Counted from the stretch's first letter, positions 33,880 to 45,545 are shown. The stretch is DNA of 64,000 nt from Bacteroidetes Order II. bacterium (GCA_016788705.1 JAEUSQ010000021.1:62001-126000); one strand, 5' to 3'. Notes: generated from the letters alone by a model not told the origin. Numbers and translations are program-made.

Positions 33880-34515
33880 ATGAATATTGCAGTTTTACGC
33901 GCCCATTACACGAAAGGTGGGTTATTGGAAGCGGATTGTGACGCCGACCCATTGGTACAGTTTAAGAAATGGTTTAATGATGCCCTTCAGGCAGAGGTCA
34001 TTGAACCCAATGCCATGACCCTTTCGACCGTTCAGGCCTCCGGTATTCCGAAAGCCCGTATTGTCCTGTTAAAGGGGGTGGACGAACGGGGATTTGTTTT
34101 CTACACAAATTACGAGAGTGCGAAAGGGCACGAAATGCAAGAACGGCCTTTTGCAGCCCTTACCTTTTGGTGGCCAGAGTTGGAACGCCAGATCCGAATA
34201 GAAGGAAATGTGGAAAAAGTGCCCCACGCGGAATCTGATGCATATTTTGAAAGTCGGCCATTCGGGAGCAAAGTAGGGGCTTGGGTTTCCGAGCAAAGCA
34301 CCGTCATTCAAGGTCGTTCGGTTATTGAAGAGCGTCTCGCCGAACTGGAAGTTCGATTTGCAGATGGGCTGGTCACACGCCCCTCCCACTGGGGCGGATA
34401 TCTGATAAAACCCACGTTATTGGAGTTTTGGCAAGGCCGCCCAAGCCGACTTCATGACCGTATCCGCTATCAGAAGATGGGAGCGTACTGGAAGATAGAA
34501 CGGCTCTCTCCCTGA
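33880..34515 (+). CDS. pdxH: Pyridoxamine 5'-phosphate oxidase
   Basis: 211 residues; FMN enzyme forming pyridoxal 5'-phosphate. Seen: the N-terminal YTKGGLLEADCDADPLVQFK, FMN-binding KARIVLLKGVDERGFVFYTN, ESAKGHEMQERPFAALTFWW, ERQIRIEGNVEKV, FGSKVGAWVSEQS, and the C-terminal SHWGGYLIKPTLLEFWQGRP, SRLHDRIRY. Normal family length. It is followed 38 bp later by purB; both supply nucleotide or cofactor metabolism and may be co-transcribed. Confidence 0.97.
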   Translation: MNIAVLRAHYTKGGLLEADCDADPLVQFKKWFNDALQAEVIEPNAMTLSTVQASGIPKARIVLLKGVDERGFVFYTNYESAKGHEMQERPFAALTFWWPELERQIRIEGNVEKVPHAESDAYFESRPFGSKVGAWVSEQSTVIQGRSVIEERLAELEVRFADGLVTRPSHWGGYLIKPTLLEFWQGRPSRLHDRIRYQKMGAYWKIERLSP

Positions 34516-34553
34516 AATAATCCTTTTTTTCCAAATTCTTTTTGTTGAATTCC

Positions 34554-35852
34554 ATGATTGCGCGTTATACCCGTCCGCAAATGGCGGCCCTTTGGAGCGA
34601 AGAAAATCAGTACCGGGCATGGCTGGCCGTAGAGTTGGCTGCGTGTCGGGCATGGGCGAAACTGGGTGTGATCCCTGAGACAGAGGTGGATTTTTTATAT
34701 GCGCACTCAGGCTTTTCGGTGGAGCGAATCCACGAAATAGAGGCCCATACCCGACACGATGTGGTGGCCTTTACACGCGCAGTGAGCGAGCACTTGGGCG
34801 AAGCCTCTGCACGAAAATGGATTCATTATGGCCTCACTTCTTCGGATGTGGTGGATACCGCATGGGGGGTTCGGCTTAAGCAGGCAAACGCATTATTAGT
34901 GGCGGGAATAGACCGTTTGCGGTCCGTTTTGGCAGCAAAAGCACACGAGCACAAGCATACGCTGATGATGGGCCGGACACATGGCATTCACGCAGAACCC
35001 ACCACCTTTGGGTTGAAGATGGCCTTGTATGTGGCCGAGATAGACCGCAACCGTGTACGGTTCCTCGAAGCAGCAAAAGGGGTGGAAGTTGGTAAAATAT
35101 CGGGCGCAGTGGGGACTTTTGCCAATATTCCACCCGATGTGGAGCGTTTTACCTGCTTAGAACTTGGCTTAGAGGCGGCTCCGATCTCTACCCAGGTGAT
35201 CCAACGGGACCGCCATGCCCACTACATGGGAGTTTTAGCACTAATTGGGGCCAGTTTAGAGAAAATTGCGGTGGAAATTCGTGGACTCCAAAAAAGTGAA
35301 GTCCGAGAGGTGGAGGAGGCCTTTGGGAAAGGCCAGAAAGGTTCATCGGCCATGCCCCATAAGCGCAACCCAATTGGTTCCGAGAACATTACAGGGTGTG
35401 CCCGGCTGTTGCGTGGCTATATGATAACTGCCTTCGAGAATGTCGCACTGTGGCATGAACGGGACATTTCACACTCGGCGGCAGAGCGGGTGATTTTGCC
35501 CGATGCCACAACTATTTTGGACTATGCCTTGCATCGGATGGCAAACTTGATCGAGCACTTGACGGTGTTTCCCCAAAACATGTTACGTAACATGACACGG
35601 ACGCATGGATTGGTCTTCAGCCAGCGTTTATTGCTTTTATTGATTGAAAAAGGACTACCCCGCGAAACGGCCTACGATACGGTGCAGCCTTTGGCGATGC
35701 AGGCATGGGAAACCGAGCAACCATTCAAGGAATTGGTGTTGTTGGATAGTACTATTATGGCTACGCTTTCATCTGAGGAAATACAAGACGCCTTTAACCC
35801 CGCCTACCACCTCAGGTTTGTGGATGAGATATTTGAACGGGTTGGGGTATAA
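34554..35852 (+). CDS. purB: Adenylosuccinate lyase
   Basis: 432 residues; acts twice in purine synthesis (SAICAR to AICAR, adenylosuccinate to AMP). ATG 34554 ([20 protein letters not shown]) is the usual start. Seen: [18 protein letters not shown]-like [47 protein letters not shown] with the catalytic His, and the fumarase-superfamily signature [15 protein letters not shown] with the flexible serine loop. Convergent with anmK, with only 7 bp between the stops and no clear terminator. Confidence 0.97.
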   Translation: MIARYTRPQMAALWSEENQYRAWLAVELAACRAWAKLGVIPETEVDFLYAHSGFSVERIHEIEAHTRHDVVAFTRAVSEHLGEASARKWIHYGLTSSDVVDTAWGVRLKQANALLVAGIDRLRSVLAAKAHEHKHTLMMGRTHGIHAEPTTFGLKMALYVAEIDRNRVRFLEAAKGVEVGKISGAVGTFANIPPDVERFTCLELGLEAAPISTQVIQRDRHAHYMGVLALIGASLEKIAVEIRGLQKSEVREVEEAFGKGQKGSSAMPHKRNPIGSENITGCARLLRGYMITAFENVALWHERDISHSAAERVILPDATTILDYALHRMANLIEHLTVFPQNMLRNMTRTHGLVFSQRLLLLLIEKGLPRETAYDTVQPLAMQAWETEQPFKELVLLDSTIMATLSSEEIQDAFNPAYHLRFVDEIFERVGV

Positions 35853-35859
35853 GAGGGCG

Positions 35860-37065
35860 CTATCGCTTCGGAGCAGGGAGGCAGAGTTTGCCCAAAAGCG
35901 TTGGCCCGGAAGCACCTGTTACCGATGGCATGTTGGTAGGTACTTCGTTTAAGTATTCGTGTGCCAAGACTGCAAAACAAAGGGCTTCTTTTCCGTCTGA
36001 GGAAACCCCTAAGTCGTCTAAGGTACAAACCCGAATGGGTGCAAACCGGGTTCTCAGCATTTGCATCAAAGATTGGTTGTGGATGCCACCTCCGGAAGCG
36101 ATTAATACATCGGCGGGAAAATCCGAAGCCAAAAAGGATTGATATGCCGTCCAAATGGATGCTGCGGTAAAGGCCGTGGCCGTGGCAATTAGGTCATTAG
36201 GAGAAAGATGTGGATTTTCTGAGACGAGGCGTTCAATAAAGGTGGCATTATAGACTTCACGTCCGGTAGATTTTGGTGGGGGCGCAGTAAAATACGGATC
36301 TGACATACAGTGTTTTAACAAAGCTGCGTCCACGGTTCCGGTGGCCCCGTATTGCCCGTCCGGATCCCAAGGCAAGCCATAAAAATATTGGACTAAGCCA
36401 TTGATGACCATATTGGCTGGTCCTGTATCAAATGCACGCACCTCTTGGGCTGTACCTCCTTTTGGGAGCGAGGTGATATTGGCTATGCCGCCCAAGTTGA
36501 GCAGTAAACGTGTTTCGTTTTTGTCCGAAAACATCACATAGTCTAAATAGGGGACCAAAGGCGCACCTTGTCCTCCCAAAGCCATATCTGCCGTTCTGAA
36601 ATCACAGACGACAGGAACCCCCGTCAGATTCGCCAAAAAGGAGCCATCGCCGATCTGCAAAGTGGAAATGACAGACTTCCCGATCAATATTTCGGGTTTG
36701 GGGACATGATGTATGGTTTGTCCGTGCGAGCCAATCAGGTCTAAATCTGAAAAAAGAATGCCCACTTCGTTCAAGGTTTCCTGCACAGCATCGGCATAAA
36801 ACTGTGGTAAGAGCGTATTTAATTGGCTTATTTCCCGCACCGAGGCAGGCTTGTCGGAAAGAGAATTCCGGAGCAAGCGTTCGCGCAGTACATCAGGGTA
36901 TGCCTTTCCAAACGTATGAAGGACATTAATTTGGATTTCGGGGCCACTTCCAGAAATCCGGGCCAGCGTAACGTCAATTCCATCTAAGGATGTACCGCTC
37001 ATAAGGCCCACGACCAAACGTTCCTCTTTTTCTAGTAAACGCTTTAGAAACATACCATTAAGCAT
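35860..37065 (-). CDS. anmK: Anhydro-N-acetylmuramic acid kinase
   Basis: 401 residues; recycles murein by converting 1,6-anhydro-MurNAc to MurNAc 6-phosphate. Seen: the N-terminal VVGLMSGTSLDGIDVTLARI, DLIGSHGQTIHHVP, TLQIGDGSFLANLTGVPVV, GGQGAPLVPYLD, LLLNLGGIANIT, FDTGPANMVIN, and ASGGGIHNQSLMQ. ATG 37065 lies inside the end of the preceding gene (8-bp overlap); ATG 37053 is possible. No murQ etherase or ampG permease lies near. Confidence 0.95.
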   Translation of the reverse strand: MLNGMFLKRLLEKEERLVVGLMSGTSLDGIDVTLARISGSGPEIQINVLHTFGKAYPDVLRERLLRNSLSDKPASVREISQLNTLLPQFYADAVQETLNEVGILFSDLDLIGSHGQTIHHVPKPEILIGKSVISTLQIGDGSFLANLTGVPVVCDFRTADMALGGQGAPLVPYLDYVMFSDKNETRLLLNLGGIANITSLPKGGTAQEVRAFDTGPANMVINGLVQYFYGLPWDPDGQYGATGTVDAALLKHCMSDPYFTAPPPKSTGREVYNATFIERLVSENPHLSPNDLIATATAFTAASIWTAYQSFLASDFPADVLIASGGGIHNQSLMQMLRTRFAPIRVCTLDDLGVSSDGKEALCFAVLAHEYLNEVPTNMPSVTGASGPTLLGKLCLPAPKR

Positions 37066-38956
37066 TAGAGGCAGAACGTTTATTTTGCATAAATCGTGTT
37101 TCGACTGTATCGGTAAAGACCACGGCTGCCTCGCTGTAAATGTCTATGTTGTTTTTTAAGAAAAGTGCGATGGCAATCACTTCGGAAGCCTCGTTCCATG
37201 TTTTACACTGCCGTAGTTTTTCGAGCAATTCCAGATAGAACGCAGGACTATTGTTGAAAAGAGTGCGCAGAAACCATGTTCGCCGTTCTGGACTCAAAAA
37301 CCCCAGTATAAGTGGCTCTATACGCATGGCAGCTTCTAAGTTGGGGTCGGAAGTTGTTGGTCCGGTTGATACACGTTCGGAAGGCACTTTTTGATTAAAT
37401 TGCTTCCAAAGGGGCAATCCGGTTGGTTGTCGCAATGTGGAAGCCAATGTGGGTGACTGAAGGTGCGGGGTATGGACAGAGTTGGCGCCGTCCTTGCTTG
37501 TACCAAGGGTTTCGCGGAGCAGGTTGTGCATCCTGATTGGTCCCGTTGCCATTTTGTGTGCCGAATGTTCGCTTGAGGGCACAGACTGGACCGTTTCTAT
37601 GGGCTTTAATTCGTTTGTTTGTGAAGCCCCGACCTCGGATGGGTCTTCAACGGTTAGGGAAGAATCGGTTGCTCCGATAAGGGCAGCTAATACCTCTTCT
37701 GCGGAATGTACTGGGATGTCATCGGTATTTCCTTCGTCATCCACCATTTCTTTAGCAGTGAATGTGGGAGCCACCGGAATATCGGGCAATGGTATTGTAT
37801 TTCCTTCTTCAGAAAATGCAACTTTGCTCGTTCTGGGAAGCGCTATATCCGAATGGTTTTCAATTTCCGGGGCAAAGGGACTGGGGGGATCGGCTTCTTC
37901 CTGCATAACGGGTAGTGGGTCGTTACCGGATGTATTGTCCTCTATGGTTGTGAGGGTCTCGGAGGCAAGAGGCAAGACAGAATCACGCTCAGGTCCCAAG
38001 GCGTCAGTAGGCTCATCGCGTTCAGACCCCAATGTTTCAGGTGGCTCCGGTTCATCGCGTTCTGGGCCAAGCGTATCGAGTGGTTTAAGGTGTTCTTCGT
38101 TATTTGGGGTTACGGGGCCTAAAACCGCATTAGCAGGCGAAGTCACAGAATCTGTGTGTGGTGCAATATTCAGAAAAGTACGTAGCTCATCGGCTGTTAA
38201 AGTTCCTTTTTGCCGAATCTGGCCTTCGAACAACAGCCGACGATACAGACGTTCTTCACCCTTATCCTGAAAAAATACCGCCAAGAGGGTTGTTGGAACG
38301 GAGGGCGTACCATCTGCATTGATATAAGTAAAGATGTCGAACAATGGCTCAAGGAGGCTCAGCCAATGGGTGGGGCCATAGCCCTCCACCATTCGACGAT
38401 CAATCTGGGAGAACAAGTCTAAGCATCGCTCTTTGGCCAAGGTCTCATTTTTTTTACGGGCCAAGAATGCCGAAAGAATTTCTGTGAAATACGGGTAAGC
38501 CAAAAAATATTGCATACGCCGTAACACCACCTCTGGGGCCAGGGCCTCGCTTTGGCGGCCAAAAACAAACCCTGCCAAGGTATGGCTCGGTCGGATCAAA
38601 TAACTTAATACAATCCCCGTTGCGTTTTCTAATGCAGCGGCCCAGTCATCTGCCGGAAACTGTATATGGTGTTCCATGTTTTCCCGCAGGCTAGCGAAAA
38701 GAGCAGAAATTTCGGGCGCATCCATGCGAAACCAAGGGCTCTTGAGGTGCTCCAATTCAAAGGTGGCCCGGTGAAGCAGGACTTTCTCTAGAAAGTGTGC
38801 AATATCGGGCGGCATGGCAGATGTGCCAAGTGTGGCAAGAGGATAGGCTTTAACAGGTGGAAAAACTGCTAAAAGCTGGCGGTACAGGTTTTGGGAAGTT
38901 TCTTGTAGCATGGCAAAATCGGCGATCGGTGGCCAGATCATCATTCCCCGGCTCAT
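37058..38956 (-). CDS. Large protein of unknown function with acidic low-complexity middle
   Basis: 632 residues, no signal peptide. Three parts are visible. Residues 1-275 look globular and mostly helical (AHFLEKVLLHRATFELEHLK; YFLAYPYFTEILSAFLARKK; GPTHWLSLLEPLFDIFTYIN). Residues about 276-520 are acidic, Pro/Ser/Thr-rich and contain a short repeat (LGPERDEP, LGSERDEP, LGPERDSV). Residues about 520-632 are again helical (LPLWKQFNQKVPSE; RRTWFLRTLFNNSPAFYLEL; NEASEVIAIALFLKNNIDIY). No family is recognised. Likely cytoplasmic. It overlaps anmK by 8 bp, so they are co-transcribed. A possible start 12 bp later (MMIWPPIADF) cannot be excluded. Confidence 0.8.
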   Translation of the reverse strand: MSRGMMIWPPIADFAMLQETSQNLYRQLLAVFPPVKAYPLATLGTSAMPPDIAHFLEKVLLHRATFELEHLKSPWFRMDAPEISALFASLRENMEHHIQFPADDWAAALENATGIVLSYLIRPSHTLAGFVFGRQSEALAPEVVLRRMQYFLAYPYFTEILSAFLARKKNETLAKERCLDLFSQIDRRMVEGYGPTHWLSLLEPLFDIFTYINADGTPSVPTTLLAVFFQDKGEERLYRRLLFEGQIRQKGTLTADELRTFLNIAPHTDSVTSPANAVLGPVTPNNEEHLKPLDTLGPERDEPEPPETLGSERDEPTDALGPERDSVLPLASETLTTIEDNTSGNDPLPVMQEEADPPSPFAPEIENHSDIALPRTSKVAFSEEGNTIPLPDIPVAPTFTAKEMVDDEGNTDDIPVHSAEEVLAALIGATDSSLTVEDPSEVGASQTNELKPIETVQSVPSSEHSAHKMATGPIRMHNLLRETLGTSKDGANSVHTPHLQSPTLASTLRQPTGLPLWKQFNQKVPSERVSTGPTTSDPNLEAAMRIEPLILGFLSPERRTWFLRTLFNNSPAFYLELLEKLRQCKTWNEASEVIAIALFLKNNIDIYSEAAVVFTDTVETRFMQNKRSASNA

Positions 38957-39073
38957 AGGGAGGGCGGAAAAGTAGATCCGGAAGATGAATTCCGGAATGA
39001 TTTGAGGAAAGTACGGTCTTAAAGGCCATTACACAAGATTAGAACGCGGAATTACCAATAGAAATTTCTTTTG

Positions 39074-39427
39074 TCAGGCGTGTTTGAGTAACATTTTTAA
39101 GGTCTGGATCAATTCTTCTACCTGTGGTTGTGTCTCTTCGGAAAGGTGCATTTCTTGCTTTAATTCATGTTCAAGCAAGGTGAGGGCAAATTGGTTGAGG
39201 GCTGCTTTGATGGCTTGTACCTGTAAGACCACATCCCGTGAAGGCCGATCCTGAAGAACCATTTCCCTCACCGATCGGACATGTCCTTCGATTCGGGCAA
39301 GACGATTGGTAAGTCCTTTGCGAAGAACTTGTTCGGCATCGAAGGTGGCATGTAGAGCGTCCTGCTGCGTATTTTTTTCCTGGGTATTCAGCGGGATCCA
39401 TTCAACCGCGGGTATCGTGACAGACAT
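39074..39427 (-). CDS. CsoR/FrmR-family regulator lacking the metal-ligand cysteines
   Basis: 117 residues. The core (about 40-115) is that of the DUF156 all-helical repressors: NRLARIEGHVRSVREMVLQ, then RDVVLQVQAIKAALNQFALT and the last helix. Aligning by eye to CsoR, the Cys36 position is Ser63, the His61 position is Glu88 (a His lies one before, at 87), and the Cys65 position is Glu92; FrmR's Cys35 is also lost. The protein has no Cys at all. An N-terminal extension of about 35 residues precedes the core. It may respond to another signal or be constitutive. No efflux or aldehyde gene is adjacent. It is divergent from atpD. Confidence 0.85.
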   Translation of the reverse strand: MSVTIPAVEWIPLNTQEKNTQQDALHATFDAEQVLRKGLTNRLARIEGHVRSVREMVLQDRPSRDVVLQVQAIKAALNQFALTLLEHELKQEMHLSEETQPQVEELIQTLKMLLKHA

Positions 39428-41251
<1,824 letters not shown>

Positions 41252-41331
41252 TACCGCATGAGTACATCCGGACGTATTCTATGTTCATCCACTTTAAGCC
41301 AACCACTGGCTTTATTTAGGGCTTTACAAAA

Positions 41332-41742
41332 ATGGCCAATACTTTTTATACAGAGATCGTTGAACTCAACGGCAGTGTTTTTAAGGGCGATGTGATCAGC
41401 ATTGCTGCTCCGGGAATGGATGGTGGGTTTCAGATTCTGGCCAACCACGCCCCTATGCTGGCTGCTATGGGTGTGGGGGTTATTTCAATCAAAACCCCGG
41501 AGGGTGATAAAATTGACTACACTACGGGTGGCGGATTTGTGCAGGTACACCACAACAAAGTGATGGTACTGGCGGAGTCGGCGGAGGCCGTAAGTGAGAT
41601 TGATGCAGCACGTGCCCAAAGTTCTATGGACAAAGCGCTTGCACAATTAGCCAAGGCAGAAGACCCCGTTGAAAAGGAAAAGGCCCGTGTGGCATTGGAG
41701 CGTGCTCGTAACCGCCTCCGTGCCTCTATGGGAAAAGTCTAA
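41332..41742 (+). CDS. atpC: ATP synthase F1 subunit epsilon
   Basis: 136 residues. N-terminal beta-sandwich (about 5-88: FKGDVISIAAPGMDGGFQIL, ANHAPMLAAMGVGVISI) and C-terminal helical hairpin (about 95-135: SEIDAARAQSSMDKALAQLA, RVALERARNRLRASMG). It connects F1 to the rotor and can inhibit ATP hydrolysis. It lies 80 bp after atpD and ends at a terminator, so the pair forms a two-gene transcription unit. Confidence 0.96.
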   Translation: MANTFYTEIVELNGSVFKGDVISIAAPGMDGGFQILANHAPMLAAMGVGVISIKTPEGDKIDYTTGGGFVQVHHNKVMVLAESAEAVSEIDAARAQSSMDKALAQLAKAEDPVEKEKARVALERARNRLRASMGKV

Positions 41743-41769
41743 GCCGTTCCTTGGCCCGACGAGTTGTAA

Positions 41770-41801
41770 TCGCCTCGCTACAAAACGGGGCGGTTTTTTT
41801 T
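41770..41801 (+). terminator. Terminator of atpDC
   Basis: Stem cgcctcg / cggggcg (one G-U pair) with an 8-base loop, followed by nine T, 29 bp past the atpC stop. Confidence 0.88.
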
Positions 41802-42009
41802 TGCCAATATGGGTATTCATTTCACGTCTGTTTGCGTTAACCCTTTTCTCGTTGCCTTGTGCTCATATTGTTAAGCGCCAAAAGCCGCCACAATAAGGCC
41901 GAGTGCCCTTCCTTATCCACATAGGTATAACCATCACAAAAAAAGGCCATCTCTAATACTTATGAGACGGCCTCTGCGTGGTACAAGTAAATCGTGTGTA
42001 ATTTTGGGA

Positions 42010-43434
42010 TTATGGTTTGTCCATAGACAGCAGAACGAACTCCCAAGGTTTCAGCGTAAATACCTGATTGGCGGCTACGTTTTGGCGTCCACCCTTCATG
42101 ACGTTTCCGTAGGTTCCAACAAATTTCCCCGCTTGTATGGTTGTTTCTTGTGATTTGGAGGACAAGTTAAATACGGCCATTACCCGGTCTCCGTTTTGTT
42201 CACGGACAAAAGCCATGATGCTCGCGTTGTCATTGCTGTCGAGGCGCTGGACACTTCCGCCTGCGGTTCCATTCCATAACGCTTCATTTGTATGTTTGAG
42301 TTGGGTCAATTTCTGGAAGAAGGTCGCACGCGAAGGGCCAGACCAATCAATCTCGTCTTTATGGAAAAATGACAGGCGTTTATTTAGCGAGGCTTCTTGG
42401 CCATTATAGATGAGGGGCATCCCATCAAAAGTAAAGACGAGGGCTGTAAAAGTATTCCCAGCTTCACCAAAAGACTCACCCTCGGTACCATTCCAAGTAT
42501 TTTCGTCGTGGTTTTGGGTAAAATGCATCTGATAACCCTGTTTTGGAAATTTAGACTTGAACTCCGAAAGGTAAGTCATCAGATCATTCGCATTTTTCTT
42601 TCCTTTGGCAATGTCTTTAATCAGTACATGGAACTTCCAGCCATAATTCACCTGAAAACAAGAGGTAAGGTGTTCGGGAATATCACCCCACTCCGAAAGC
42701 ATAAAAACGGGTTTAATGCGGTCTAACGCAATTCGCAGTTCTGCCCAAAAGTCATTTGGTATAAACCCCGCCACATCTTCCCGAAATCCATCCACGTCAA
42801 ACTCCCGTACCCAAAATTCATGGGCGTCAATGATGGCACGCCGCAATGCCGGATTGTTGTAGTCCAGCATGGCCACATCCGTCCAGTCGGTAGCTTGTTT
42901 GGAAAAAGGGTCTATGGGAACCGTAAATTGGCCATTGACCCGTACAAAATATTCCGGGTGTTCCTTCATCCACTTGGATTCCCATCCGGTATGATCGGGA
43001 ATAAAGTCTAAAATCACCTTTAGTCCCAGAGCATGTGCTTTTTGGACGAACGCCCGAAAATCGGCTTGTGTACCGAGTTGGGGATTAACGTCTTTGAAAT
43101 CATAGGCGGCATATGGGCTACCAAGACAAGGAGTGGTTTCTGCGGGATTGCATTTTTTTTGCGCTTCGGCAATCGGATAAATCGGCATAAGCCATACAAT
43201 ATCCACCCCCAAATCTTTGATACGTGGCAGGGCTTCGGCTGCTTTTTTCAAGGTCCCTTCCTTTGAAAACTGGCGGGTATTCAACTCGTAAATCACGGCG
43301 TTCTTGGCCCATTCCGGTACCCGCATTTGGGGTGTTAGATTGGGTTTGGCCCCGCTATGAGGGGTTGTTAGGGTTGATTTGCAGGACGGCAGCCCTATCA
43401 AGGCAATTGCCAGTACTAAATAATGTAATTTCAT
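42010..43434 (-). CDS. GH13 alpha-amylase family lipoprotein
   Basis: 474 residues. Lipoprotein signal with lipobox Cys18 (LIGLPSC). A single GH13 barrel: IYELNTRQFSKEGTLKKA, region I DFIPDHTG, region II GFREDVAG with nucleophile Asp220, region III LSEWGD with acid/base Glu248, and region IV FTQNHDEN with the third acidic residue, then a C-terminal beta domain ending VLLSMDKP. All three catalytic residues are present. It should hydrolyse or rearrange alpha-glucans at the cell surface or periplasm. No SusC/SusD pair is near. The start of region I (PDH instead of the usual VNH) is atypical but seen in some subfamilies. Confidence 0.93.
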   Translation of the reverse strand: MKLHYLVLAIALIGLPSCKSTLTTPHSGAKPNLTPQMRVPEWAKNAVIYELNTRQFSKEGTLKKAAEALPRIKDLGVDIVWLMPIYPIAEAQKKCNPAETTPCLGSPYAAYDFKDVNPQLGTQADFRAFVQKAHALGLKVILDFIPDHTGWESKWMKEHPEYFVRVNGQFTVPIDPFSKQATDWTDVAMLDYNNPALRRAIIDAHEFWVREFDVDGFREDVAGFIPNDFWAELRIALDRIKPVFMLSEWGDIPEHLTSCFQVNYGWKFHVLIKDIAKGKKNANDLMTYLSEFKSKFPKQGYQMHFTQNHDENTWNGTEGESFGEAGNTFTALVFTFDGMPLIYNGQEASLNKRLSFFHKDEIDWSGPSRATFFQKLTQLKHTNEALWNGTAGGSVQRLDSNDNASIMAFVREQNGDRVMAVFNLSSKSQETTIQAGKFVGTYGNVMKGGRQNVAANQVFTLKPWEFVLLSMDKP

Positions 43435-43685
43435 GATGCAGATTGGGTTTTATAAGATGAAGGGCACGTGGTAACAAAAAATGTTACAAAGAAGCTACTT
43501 CATTTGTGTGCATCCCCAAAGTTTCGCAATGCCGGAAAAACCCCTTCCGAAGAAAAACTTATCTGTTTTTCAATAAATGAATACTGGTCCGGTGGAAAAA
43601 ACATCGGGTTTTATGGACAATTCGGCATAGTAGCGCCTTAATATCGCTATCTTTCTGGAATGATCCCCTAAAACGTTAATCAAAT

Positions 43686-44750
43686 ATGGTAATCTTCTGG
43701 CCTCACGTCTTGAGACGCCCCGTCATCTTGTTGGCCTTGCTTGGTTTGCTGAGTGCCTGCCGTCCTTTTGGACGTTCAGAATCTTCTGATCTGATGCCTT
43801 CGGATTCTTTATCGCGCAAAATCGCGGTACAAGTGCCTATTGAACGCTTGGAACGGCTGTGGATTTCGGCATCGGTCCCAAACGACGAAATGATCCATCC
43901 ACAAACCGTTCGTTTTGGCCCTGAAGAACAGATTTATATTAGTGATGTGGAGCAAAACCGTGTTTTTATATACGACCTAAACGGACGACGTGTTGGTCAG
44001 ATTGCTTCTCCTGATTTTAAATATCCGTATTTGGCCGGATTTAAAGGGGATACCGTTTTGGTGCTGAATCGTGGCTTAAATCGCTTAGAATATTACAAAA
44101 ACGGCAACAAGGTGCATGTAGTTTCCGTTCCGACAGGCCCGATGACATATGTGCTCTACCATAAAAATCAATATTATTTCAAAGCAACTGGCGGCGATGA
44201 CACCTACCAAGGTTTTATGGCCCGTATGAACCCCGATGGCCGTATTGGTTGGCCGAGTGCCAAATTCTCGAAAAAAAGATTCTGGCGCTATGCTGGTAAC
44301 TTGCGTATGTGGGGGGACCGACCCATGAGCCTTTCTGGTTTTCGTCCAGTGGTGGATTTTTTGAGGCCAGATGGTGGATTGGATACGCTCAAATTGACTG
44401 GTTTCGACTCGCCGATGTTGCGGCAGAGCCGAGCATTTTTAATTGGAGATGAATGGAATCCGCCGTTGCTCACCTCTTCGGCTGTCGCTTTAGATTCTTC
44501 TTTGTTTGTACTGAACCTCCGGGCAGGATGGCTGCGCATAGACCGCTACGACGAGAAGGGCAGGCTCCGGCAGGTTGCTGAAACGCCCAAGCCCCAGTAT
44601 CAAAAAAACTGGACGCCGATGGATATGGACGTCAAATTATTGCCCGATGGGCGTCTCATTTTTGCAGTGGCGTATCATGAACCCACGCCATCGGTGAGAC
44701 TGTACCAATGGCGGCAAGGAAATAGAACGACAAAACAATTAATTCATTAA
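43686..44750 (+). CDS. Lipoprotein with beta-propeller-like repeats, unknown function
   Basis: 354 residues. Lipobox at about Cys25 (ALLGLLSAC). Propeller-like strands are visible, for example VRFGPEEQIYISDVEQNRVF, YDLNGRRVGQIASPDF, VLNRGLNRLEYYKNGNK, RMNPDGRIGWPSAKF and DRYDEKGRLRQVAE, resembling the 6-bladed beta-propeller (NHL/BF3001-type) lipoproteins of Bacteroidota. No catalytic motif is seen. It lies 10 bp upstream of a methyltransferase gene and both are probably one transcript. Confidence 0.75.
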   Translation: MVIFWPHVLRRPVILLALLGLLSACRPFGRSESSDLMPSDSLSRKIAVQVPIERLERLWISASVPNDEMIHPQTVRFGPEEQIYISDVEQNRVFIYDLNGRRVGQIASPDFKYPYLAGFKGDTVLVLNRGLNRLEYYKNGNKVHVVSVPTGPMTYVLYHKNQYYFKATGGDDTYQGFMARMNPDGRIGWPSAKFSKKRFWRYAGNLRMWGDRPMSLSGFRPVVDFLRPDGGLDTLKLTGFDSPMLRQSRAFLIGDEWNPPLLTSSAVALDSSLFVLNLRAGWLRIDRYDEKGRLRQVAETPKPQYQKNWTPMDMDVKLLPDGRLIFAVAYHEPTPSVRLYQWRQGNRTTKQLIH

Positions 44751-44760
44751 ATATTTATTT

Positions 44761-45534
44761 ATGACTGCCGAGCGCTCTTCTCCAACGGTGGCTTCTGATA
44801 ATCCTATCTTTCAAAGGCACCTTTTTGCATATCGCGAAGCCGCTCCTTACATACATGGAAATGTTTTGGAGGTGGGGAGTGGTACGGGCTATGGTATCCA
44901 AGAATTGGCCCCTAAAGCAATACATTACAATGCGATAGATAAATATGAAACACCTGTTCCAGCAAGCCTTGAAAATGTAACATTTCTTCGAGGGAACATC
45001 CCCCCCCTCCCCTATGCCGCAGAACAGTTTGATGTAGTGGTCTCGTTTCAGGTTATTGAACACATAGAAGAAGATTATTTGTTTGTTTCGGAATGCGCAC
45101 GGGTTCTAAAACCCGGAGGAACGTTGATCCTTTCCACGCCTAATATCCGTATGTCGCTCACCCGCAATCCTTGGCATGTTCGCGAATATACGGCTGCGGA
45201 ATTATCCGAATTGTGCTGTCCGTTTTTTGATTCGGTCGAGATGTTGGGCATCTTCGGCAAGGCCACCGCAATGGCCTATTTTGAAAAAAACAAAGCATTC
45301 GTCGAAAGAATAGCCCGTTTCGACGTATTAAATCTGCAATACCGCCTCCCCAGGCGTATCCTACAGATACCATACGACCTGCTGAATAGACTCAATCGGT
45401 TGGCCTTACGCAAGAGTGATACCGCCCTTACCCAGGCCGTCAGCCTCGCGGAATTTGAACTCGCACCTGCTTCAGATCGTTGTTTTGACTTGTTTTGTGT
45501 TGCAAAAAAAAAGAACCGTTTGACTAAATCTTAA
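44761..45534 (+). CDS. Class I SAM-dependent methyltransferase
   Basis: 257 residues. Seen: motif I NVLEVGSGTGYGIQELAP, acidic motif II region in YNAIDKYETPVP, post-motif FDVVVSFQVIEHIEEDYLF, and the VLKPGGTLILSTPN loop. This is the UbiE/Methyltransf_11 type with an N-terminal cap. The IPYAAEQFD-like PYAAEQFDVV and C-terminal IARFDVLNLQYRLPRRI give no substrate hint. Follows a lipoprotein gene by 10 bp. Confidence 0.88.
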   Translation: MTAERSSPTVASDNPIFQRHLFAYREAAPYIHGNVLEVGSGTGYGIQELAPKAIHYNAIDKYETPVPASLENVTFLRGNIPPLPYAAEQFDVVVSFQVIEHIEEDYLFVSECARVLKPGGTLILSTPNIRMSLTRNPWHVREYTAAELSELCCPFFDSVEMLGIFGKATAMAYFEKNKAFVERIARFDVLNLQYRLPRRILQIPYDLLNRLNRLALRKSDTALTQAVSLAEFELAPASDRCFDLFCVAKKKNRLTKS

Positions 45535-45545
45535 TTGGCACAAAA

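Noticed and set aside
37482-38270. 262-codon plus-strand frame opposite the large unknown gene
   Set aside because: Ser/Gly-rich mirror of the acidic low-complexity region; the minus-strand frame is longer and overlaps anmK as an operon partner.
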